Positions 57,901 through 64,000 of a DNA stretch of 64,000 nt are shown here, in pieces. How positions within the stretch are numbered: position 1 is the first letter of the stretch; every line of letters begins with the position of its first letter. A program made the position numbers and the translations under genes. The stretch is taken from assembly GCF_016097555.1 (NCBI RefSeq), contig NC_054704.1, positions 32,624,554-32,688,553 on the forward strand, read 5' to 3'. Below the pieces are notes generated by a model. It did not search any database. It was not told the origin of the DNA and worked only from the letters and a program-made list of their open reading frames with translations. This stretch comes from Gigantopelta aegis (taxonomy: Eukaryota; Mollusca; Gastropoda; Neomphalida; Peltospiridae).

Positions 57901-59361
57901 TCCTGCCTGTGGGAAGTGCAAATAAAAGATCCTGCCTGTGGAAAGTGCAAATAAAAGATCCCTTGCTGCTAATCGGAAGAGTAGCCCATGTAGTGGCGAC
58001 AGCGGGTTTCCTCTCGTAATCTGTGTGGTCCGTAACCATGTCTGACGCCATATAACCGTAAATAAAATGTGTTGAGTGCGTCGTTAAATAAAACATTTCT
58101 TTCTTTCCTTATAAATGGGATCATCTTTTGGATTTAAAAAAAGAAAAGAAAAAGACGTTCGTCTGGTATGCAACAGGGTTGGCTACATTCATAAAATACA
58201 TTTCATTAGATATTTTTACGTTTCAACGAGTGATTCAGAACTAGTGTTTCAAAGACTGCATGTTTTAAATAAATATACAAAGGTGGGAATCACCATGGGC
58301 ATCAGCTGTGTTCCACTACTCGCCAATTTATTTCTGTATACATATGATTATAGCAACACAAAGGAAACTGGCCAAAAACGTTGCTTTCCGCTATATTGAG
58401 TATCTTGTATGATACAACAGAATAACGGAAAAATTACCTTCCATTGATTTACCACCACAATTAAAGATAAAATAACCTGAACTTAGCAGATCAGTTTCAT
58501 ACCTCGATCGATGCATGGAGATTTAAAGCGACACTGACCTCCAAACTAAGCTGTACGGCAAACGGGATGACTTCAATTGTTTCCTTCATGTCAAACAATA
58601 TACCTTCTGCTTCAGATTTAAGGGGTCTATATATGACAACTTCCGAGATAATTAAGACATGTTCATTGCATGCTGATTTCAAACAATCTCATACCATTTT
58701 GATATATTTCAACTTGCACATACGTTTTTATCTTTTTGGTGAAACTTTTGTACATATTTGTTTATCATTTAATAACTTTGAAAGCAGCAGTTGGCGGCTA
58801 CGATGGCATTAGTCATGGCAAGTGTTACCGGTGGGCAGGATATGTTCACTTTTCGCGAACACCTGATATCATTACTGTTGTGATAGTGACTTGTCAGTGC
58901 ATGCCAGCATGACAGCTCTTTCTTTCACTTTCTTCCCCTCTTTCAATCTCTGTATCTGGTGCAAGTTTAGATTTGTCTTGGAGGTGGCAGTCTTCACAGA
59001 GACGGCATAAGGATGTAGTGTCCTGACATTGGCAGTCCTCGTGTAGACAAAACATCGGACAGCGAATCTTGGAAACAATCGCCGCCTTGCCACTGCCCTT
59101 ACGACTGCCTTGTGAAGAGATCCGATTTTAATCACGATAACAATTTTGTCTTTCAGATTATCAATGAAAAATTGACACCGAGGACATTCAAATTGTAAAG
59201 AATAATTTGTGACTAGCGTTTTTACTATTATATCCCAGACCACATCACATTAATGACACTTTTTATATAAATAAGAATTAATTACGCAATGTGCTAGTAT
59301 TTAAATTAATATGATTTAAATACTAATATTATTGTTATTTTCAGAGAAGAATATGCAATGA
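48073..59361 (+). CDS. Secreted lipase of the pancreatic lipase/phospholipase A1 family, no PLAT domain, 7 exons
   Basis: Exons: 48073-48127, 53645-53940, 54653-54884, 55193-55309, 55622-55744, 57370-57606, 59345-59361; phases agree, 358 residues. Exon 1 encodes only a signal peptide ([18 protein letters not shown]). It was joined to exon 2 because its phase-1 donor AACG|GTAAAT completes the phase-2 acceptor GCAG|CA. Exon 2 opens with [12 protein letters not shown], the usual mature N-terminus, then [10 protein letters not shown] with the oxyanion region. The catalytic triad is S174 in GHSLGAH, D197 in LDPAGP and H284 in [10 protein letters not shown]. The lid lies between C257 and C282. After [12 protein letters not shown], where pancreatic lipase continues into its C-terminal PLAT domain, the protein stops. 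Predicted role: extracellular hydrolysis of acylglycerols or phospholipids. The last acceptor is uncertain: using the AG two bases later (exon 59347-59441) gives a 31-residue rather than 5-residue tail. Confidence 0.93.
48483..48735 (+). repeat. SINE-1, head-truncated, tail b, 12-bp duplication
   Basis: Starts inside the head at the B-box ggatcgatcccc, then the core and tail b ending tggtgtcgttaaacaaat. Direct repeats ctatacgaatgg lie at 48471-48482 and 48736-48747. It lies in lipase intron 1. Confidence 0.93.
48987..49035 (-). repeat. SINE-2 head fragment
   Basis: Reverse complement of the SINE-2 head: tccgatggcttaaccacgac followed by accaccaaggccagt. The rest is missing. Lipase intron 1. 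Confidence 0.7.
49343..49480. mobile_element. MULE-like terminus, solo
   Basis: Starts CAATCTAATTAAAATTAGCT and follows the left arm of the other copies (ctgtggatctaacagcac, agctcatgtccag) with a 16-bp insertion after the first 25 bp. No partner end was found to the right, so the copy is broken or diverged. Confidence 0.75.
49924..51340. mobile_element. 1.4-kb hAT-like remnant, CAGTGTTCTAGCTAG ends, 5-bp duplication
   Basis: Inverted ends CAGTGTTCTAGCTAG on both sides, each followed by GGGGC-rich sequence, flanked by TACTA at 49919-49923 and 51341-51345. A reverse tail c retroposon piece (about 50368-50450) sits inside. No transposase frame was recognised; the minus-strand frame at 51064-51288 has no clear hAT motif. 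It lies in lipase intron 1. Confidence 0.85.
50368..50450 (-). repeat. SINE/LINE tail c with (TGAA)n
   Basis: In reverse: tgaatgaatgaatgtttaac, then gacaccccagcacg and tcggctattgggtgtcaaac. It is nested in the hAT-like remnant. Confidence 0.7.
51619..52306. mobile_element. TTAA family B, copy interrupted by a SINE
   Basis: Ends AGGGACGGACCCTAGTT and aactagggtctgtccct, flanked by TTAA (51615-51618, 52307-52310). The interior matches the other family B copies. A SINE-1 at 51981-52277 was inserted near the right end. Confidence 0.92.
51981..52277 (+). repeat. SINE-1, tail b, nested in a TTAA element
   Basis: Starts gggcgggtgtaggctcgctt (A-box region partly deleted), B-box ggtttgggatcgatcccc, core, tail b ending ggtgtcgttaaacaatttta. 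Target duplication ttagtgtttaaaa at 51968-51980 and 52278-52290. It is younger than the host element. Confidence 0.93.
52968..53272 (-). repeat. SINE-1, full length, tail b
   Basis: In reverse: gtttaacgacacaactagag, tcgactattggatgtcaaac, the core, gggatcgatcc, and gcgagcgctttaccactagg at the head end, closing ctatatcccgc. It lies in lipase intron 1, about 370 bp before exon 2. Confidence 0.9.
54923..54988. repeat. (GA)n microsatellite
   Basis: About 32 GA units starting some 40 bp after the donor of lipase exon 3. Confidence 0.96.
56066..56334 (+). repeat. SINE-2, full length, 11-bp duplication
   Basis: Head accggcttcggtggtgtcgt with ggtgtcgtggttaagcc; B-box-like gggatcgcagcccg; body and end (ccttaattggatatacgcac). 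Target duplication gcattaaaact at 56055-56065 and 56335-56345. It lies in lipase intron 5. Confidence 0.94.
56571..57264. mobile_element. MULE-like non-autonomous transposon, copy 2 (reference copy)
   Basis: 694 bp; ends CAATCTAATTAAAATTAG and the inverted CAGTCTAATTAAAATTAG. The arms match over about 185 bp (56571-56757 against 57080-57264). The 9-bp duplication GAACTAAAT lies at 56562-56570 and 57265-57273. Interior 56838-57080 matches 3619-3860 of copy 1. A second terminus-like piece (ctaattttaatcggattg at about 56767-56784) sits just inside the left arm. No transposase. It lies in lipase intron 5. Confidence 0.93.
57695..58106 (+). repeat. Chimeric SINE: SINE-2 head, SINE-1 core and tail a
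   Basis: Head ccggcctcggtggcgtcgtg with B-box ggttcggatccca, then SINE-1 core phrases (gtgctatcctgcctgtggga, cccttgctgctaatcgg) with an internal 32-bp duplication (57911-57942 and 57943-57974 share aaataaaagatc), then tail a (tgtgttgagtgcgtcgttaa). Target duplication ccttataaatgg at 57683-57694 and 58107-58118. It lies in lipase intron 6. Confidence 0.92.
58900..59165 (+). repeat. Dispersed repeat I, copy 2
   Basis: Shares phrase order with 37724-37930 (ggaggtggcagtcttc, cgactgccttgtgaagagat, ccgattttaatcacg). The minus-strand open frame over it (58872-59243) is a by-product. Lipase intron 6. Confidence 0.7.
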
Positions 59362-59441
59362 TGAACGAATGTTACGACGCCATTAGCAACATTATCAGAA
59401 GACCAGGACTTCACCATACACAAAGATGTTTTCGGAATTAA

Positions 59442-62400
59442 AATATTAACCTCGACGTATTGTGGTGATTTACATTGATCCTTTTATCGAACTCGTTTTC
59501 CATGTCATTAGCAACAGAGCGCTCCAGAGGCAGTTTTTATTTACTGTTCTTGGTGTGGAACTATATATAGATTATTCGAGTTTGTGTCGTACTGATTTTA
59601 CGAAACGAGTGTCGCGAGAGCGCTGGTAATACATAAATCCTGAAATATTTCACATACAGTCTAAGCTAGGACTGGTCAAGCAACGTTATTATGTTATGAC
59701 TTCGATTTCCCAAAAATACGTCATTATACTTTTTACTACACATGCATAGGTGTACGGACTTCCATTTTTGTAGGGGGGGGGGGGGGGGGGGGGGGTGTGG
59801 GGGGTGGGAGCTGATTTCCCCCCGAATCTGGATTACAGCGTTTATTCATATCCAAACAGCTATATAGTGTTGTAAACTAATATTGTAGGTTGAATAATGC
59901 AAATACATGGTGAAATGTGTTCATGCCAGCTCATTTTGCCCTAATTTGAGGATTTTCTCCAGGACTGGGAGTAGTGCCCCCCCCCCCCCCCCCCCACCTG
60001 TCTCGTACGCTTATGTACTTATGTACACGTGTGTTTCGTATGATTTTTATTAGCTCGATTATGTTGAACCATGTGGATAATAATGTGTTCTGTTAAAAAA
60101 GCGATGGCATACAGTCGGTGCTAAGCCGTAAGGTTCGCAAGACTTCTTATATCCTAAGTTAGTCTATTTTGTGTAAGGACATCAATAAAGCACATTGATT
60201 TATCAATCACTGGCTATTGGATGTCAAACATTTGGATCGATTTTACAAATCCTGATTATACGTGTCACTACGTACATTTGCAATGCTGGAACACCTGCGT
60301 TTAAGAAAAACAAGCTTCGTAAATTCGGCCTTTGGTAATGTTTGACACATTGTGTTAGAGGAAAACAACTACGTTTTTCCATTAGCAGCAAGGTGTCTTT
60401 AGGACAACACATACCACGGCCTTTGATATATACCAATTGTTGTGCACTGGCAAGAACGGGAAAAAACCCAATCCATCGAGATGATTCGATCCTACAACGC
60501 AAGGCGAACGTTCTGCCGACTGAGCTAGCAGTTGTCCGATTTGCCCTGTCTTAATGCTACTACAGTAACTAGAATTAATCCATACCTGTGTCGTCATACT
60601 ATTGTACTAGGTGTAGATAATCTTTCATTAAAATACACCTGTGACATCACTGTATTGTCTAGCGGGCATAGTCTCCATCATTTTTCAGGAATGGAAAGTT
60701 ATTCGGACATTCCTCTTTACAGAATCAACACCTGCAAAACCATGCAACTTGAACTTTTTATGCGTTCAGGTCAGGGATTCTAACCCACTAACCCTGTACA
60801 CTGTGAACAAGTACAACGCTTTAGCCCACGAGGCCCAGACATCTGCAACACCAAATTAACATGTAATTTAAGCCCACCAGGCAATTAACATGTAATTTAA
60901 GCCTAACGAACCTGATTACTTGTGATATTAATATAGTCTGGCGGAACACAGCGAGAATTATCGGAAACTAAATCGGAAATCAGATATTACACGTTTAGAA
61001 TTTGCATCACGCTTAATGCCATCCACCCACCACTGAATAGTTCCTGCCCGAATCGTTCAGGTTAGGTCCGATAGTTTTGGGGGATTAGTTTTGTAAATAT
61101 TCTTTGCCATTTTAACCAATATTTGTTTATTAAAAAAATTCAACATAGCTGTTAATTCAGCAGCCACGTACTTTGTTTTAACGAATAATTATATATGTAT
61201 TAAGTTGGAGAATGCACCCGGAAGTGTGGATTTCACGAATCTACACCTCCTTATACATTCTCCATTACAGAATTCTAATTTGTAAAATAAAATAAATTTT
61301 CGAACACCTACTCCCTATAATGAATGGAAGAGACGGACCACTGAAACGTAAGACTGACAGGAAAAAAGCACCAACCATCAGTATCTCGATGGTTCACCAG
61401 TGTTCATTTAGTGTCTGCATTCAGCAACCATACCCTGAGATCTAAGCAAAACATCAAATACTTTTAAACACAAATTTAACACGTTGAGGATTTCTTGTTA
61501 AAATTTTGAAAGAGGTGCACAAACGCTCTGGATTCGCCTAAGCGTTAAATATCTACTGGTCTACGCCTAGAAAATCCTATGACAACCGTGTACAAACTTT
61601 AATAAGAATACATTAATTATCCACACCATATCGGAGTATTTGTTACATCACTATCAAAAGTTTATTATTATTACAAAATCATGATAAAATGTTCAATTTT
61701 TACACCAAATAGAACAGTTATATCATGGAAGAGTATTTTAAGAAACAGTCCAGTAATCACGACTTGGAAGTTTGCTTTTTATCATATCCAAACGATTTTT
61801 TTTTTTTATGAAAGTACATAACAGAATGCATGTCTTTTGCAAACCCCATGAGTTGTATAACTAATACGATTGCTTCATGGTCATATTCTAATAACAATTT
61901 TACAAAAAAAATTAATTTCTTTTCTGTTTACTAAAACTAAGTCGAGATACGATTCTGACATCGATTCTAGTTTTTTGTATATATACAATTGTTATCGTGT
62001 TGTGAAAATATAAATTTAACAGTGATTAACATTTTCTTGGAAATAAATTTATTCATGATTTCTGTTTTTGTTAAGTTATTTTGTGTACAGATGCACTCTT
62101 GACAATGATTATAATAAACTTTTCTCAGGTGTAGATAACAATTTTTGTAAACTTGATCTTGTGTAGATGACAATGGCTACAGTTTTAATCCAGTCCCCTA
62201 GATTATAAATCATGGACAATAAAAAACAAAAGACATCAGTTGAGAAATCTATTGAGCAGCAATGCCTTTCATTATTTGAAATAAATTATTCAGAAAACAT
62301 CACAAATGACACAGTAATTGTTTACAAGAAGTAAATATCGACAGTTGGCAATGCCACAATCTACAACCAGTTATTGAAATGTGACAAATACACAAATGTA

Positions 62401-62855
62401 TTGAATATTTATTCTAATAAGTTGGTTTTAAAGTTTTGCAAAACAAATGTAGGATCTAAACAATTGGTCTTAAAACCGTCATTGTAAAATAATCATTAAC
62501 ACACATTAAGTCTTTGAATATGAAATTAATCATTAAAAGAAAAGCTCTAAAAATTTATCTTTCAAGAAAATCTTTTCAGTGTAAATTTAATAATTAAAAC
62601 AAAATTTGAAATAAAGTTTCCTTGTCAGTACATTTCATAAATGGAATGTCTATTTTTCACAACAAATATAAGCACACAATTTTGATCAAGCAGTTCATTA
62701 TCAATAAGCCACTACATAACAAATGGTATTTGTGGTATAGCAAAACAAAAGAAAAAATGTGTAAACTTCTGCGACAACAATACTAATGAGAGGCAACAAA
62801 GCTGATAATCATCTGGTTTTTGTCAATGGACTTTGAGCTTGCTGTGGTTGCGACG
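59442..62855. other. Interval between lipase and metallothionein genes
   Basis: The genes converge here. It holds a long G run (59776-59803), a C run (59979-59995), a SINE-1 and otherwise AT-rich DNA. No open frame with a recognisable domain. The 3' UTR of the metallothionein must lie left of 62856; AATAAA on the minus strand occurs at about 62408-62413. Confidence 0.55.
60188..60535 (-). repeat. SINE-1, tail b, diverged
   Basis: In reverse: agcacattgatttatcaatc and ggctattggatgtcaaacat, a ~70-bp unrelated stretch, then the core (ccattagcagcaaggtgtct, accacggcctttgatatata) and a tRNA-like head ending in gctagcagttg with a shifted B-box. Confidence 0.8.
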
Positions 62856-64000
62856 TTATTTGCACGGGCAGCTATTCGCACATTTACACGAGTCCACACC
62901 GGTACACCCGGCTCCACAGGTGCATGACCCTAAAAGACAAAACACAGTACAAATTGGTGCAAAACCCCTCACCAAATTAAGAACACTCTGTTACTTGGTA
63001 TAATAGTTCAAGTACTGTGACGTACGAAGAACATACACGTTTTAGTCTATGTGAATAAAGGTCAAGGCCACAAGGATGAATATTTTAATGTCAAGGTCAC
63101 AAGATTGTGTCTCTTTAATATCCACATCTCAAAAACGTTATCTTGGCCAGCGTTTGTAAAACATTTAGATAGTATAAATATGGTTGCAAACAGGTCACTT
63201 TATTAACGGAACCAAAATTTGAGCCTTGGGTCTAATCTTTATGATATTTTGTATATAATTACCTGAACATTTGCAGGCTTTCTTGCAAGTTGGACATTCA
63301 CAGCCTGGTCCACATTTGCAGCTCTCTCCGCATTCACATGACTTACCCAGGCATTCTTTCGTGCAGTCTGAAAGGAAAAGAAAGAAAGAACTTTTGTTTT
63401 TTGATACCTTAATCAATCGCCATTTGGTAATAAACATGTTATTTCGACACGTTTTTAACAATAAGAGAAATCCCACTTCCATATGGCCTTTGATATATCA
63501 GTCATGGGACAGTGGTAGGGAAGGGGATACACCTGACTGATCCACCTCACTACTGTAGTGGCCGTTTGTGTCACACAGTTGCTTTTGTCCAACAGAAGCA
63601 AAATACTAAAACAATTCATCCCAAAATACATACAATAATGTTCATTTCAAATTACTTTCTGAAAAAACTATAAATACATTACGCTTCCCATTCTCTCTAG
63701 ATATGTTCATATACCAGTTAAAAACCAGAAAGCAGTTTTCTCACAAATATAATCATTAACCTATCAAAACTAGATGTAATAAATGACCTCCTCAAACCAG
63801 AATTAATATAAATATTATTTTGGTAAATAATTAATTTTACATGATAATTATCTAAGTTAAAAATCAGCTAACTATTAATAATTTGTCAAGTCTGTGTGAA
63901 CAATATTTAACAGAAATAATTACTTGTTTTGCACGAGCAGTCTTCTTTGCACTTGCAGTCACTGGATTTAGTGCAGCCTACACCACAGCTGCAGGTATCT
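62856..64000 (-). CDS. Multidomain metallothionein, 3' exons (partial at right edge)
   Basis: Small Cys-rich metal-binding protein (Zn, Cd, Cu) for metal storage and detoxification in the cytosol. Visible exons read 64000-63924, 63367-63263, 62929-62856, all GT-AG with matching phases (1 then 1), ending K-stop. The 84 or so visible residues hold 25 Cys, mostly as CxC and CxxxC, with almost no aromatic residues. From CTKECLGKSCECGESC onward there is one 9-Cys domain, then a second 9-Cys domain from ACKCSGSCTCGAGCTG to the end CANSCPCK; this pair matches the two-domain plan of gastropod metallothioneins. Seven more Cys (CSCGVGC to CSCK) lie upstream and resemble the C-terminal domain type. So the protein has at least three domains, probably more beyond the window. 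The start codon is not in the window. The gene symbol is left blank because paralogue naming is unclear. Confidence 0.93.
63480..63580 (-). repeat. SINE-1 core fragment, doubtful
   Basis: A short reverse match to the SINE core (ggcctttgatatatcagtca) with unrelated surroundings. It lies in a metallothionein intron. Confidence 0.4.

Noticed and set aside
42478-58106. tRNA genes at the A/B-box-bearing sequences
   Set aside because: They are heads of dispersed SINEs with tails and target duplications; none folds as an intact tRNA by inspection.
58872-59243. 123-residue minus-strand open frame
   Set aside because: It is produced by a dispersed repeat also present at 37724-37930, where the frame is not kept.
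1-64000. LTR, retrovirus-like, Polinton or other capsid-bearing elements
   Set aside because: No long terminal repeats, reverse transcriptase, integrase, capsid or viral polymerase motifs were seen in any frame reviewed.

Overview
The window is from an animal nuclear genome, most likely a gastropod mollusc. All recognised genes are split by GT-AG introns. A metallothionein at the right edge has the 9-Cys domain pattern typical of gastropod metallothioneins. The non-coding DNA is AT-rich and packed with tRNA-derived SINEs and small non-autonomous DNA transposons. No virus-like or LTR element was recognised. There is no sign of bacterial or organelle DNA.

Layout, left to right. 620-1576 (minus): first two coding exons of DHCR24 (delta24-sterol reductase); the rest lies beyond the left edge. 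1577-8930: a 7 kb repeat-rich interval holding a MULE-like element with a nested GC-rich insertion, an array of TTATAA-centred palindromes, a near-perfect 60-bp foldback, TTAA-flanked elements, and one THAP-domain reading frame (6980-7291, minus). 8931-25234 (plus): a complete 17-exon UHRF1 gene (UBL, tandem Tudor, PHD, SRA, RING; 884 aa). 25235-31011: UHRF1 3' region and repeats. 31012-43141 (minus): a complete 15-exon nose-resistant-to-fluoxetine (NRF-6)-like membrane acyltransferase (735 aa). 43142-48072: repeats, including three TTAA-flanked elements of one family and a 29-bp tandem array. 48073-59361 (plus): a 7-exon secreted lipase of the pancreatic-lipase/PLA1 family without a PLAT domain, whose signal-peptide exon is separated from the rest by a 5.5 kb repeat-filled intron. 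59362-62855: repeats and no recognised gene. 62856-64000 (minus): the 3' exons of a multidomain metallothionein that runs off the right edge.

The five genes do unrelated jobs (sterol synthesis, DNA-methylation maintenance, membrane acyl transfer, extracellular lipid hydrolysis, metal binding) and do not form a cluster. The most distinctive material is a ~110-residue acidic/Ser-rich insert inside the UHRF1 Tudor module, a tandem array that repeatedly copies an exon end plus its 5' splice site in the acyltransferase gene, a MULE-like insertion whose target duplication rebuilds a splice donor, the TTATAA palindrome array, several small-transposon families with readable target duplications, and modular SINEs that mix heads, a shared core and three tails. 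Exon boundaries were set by homology remembered for each family plus GT/AG sites and phase agreement. They were not checked against transcripts or databases.
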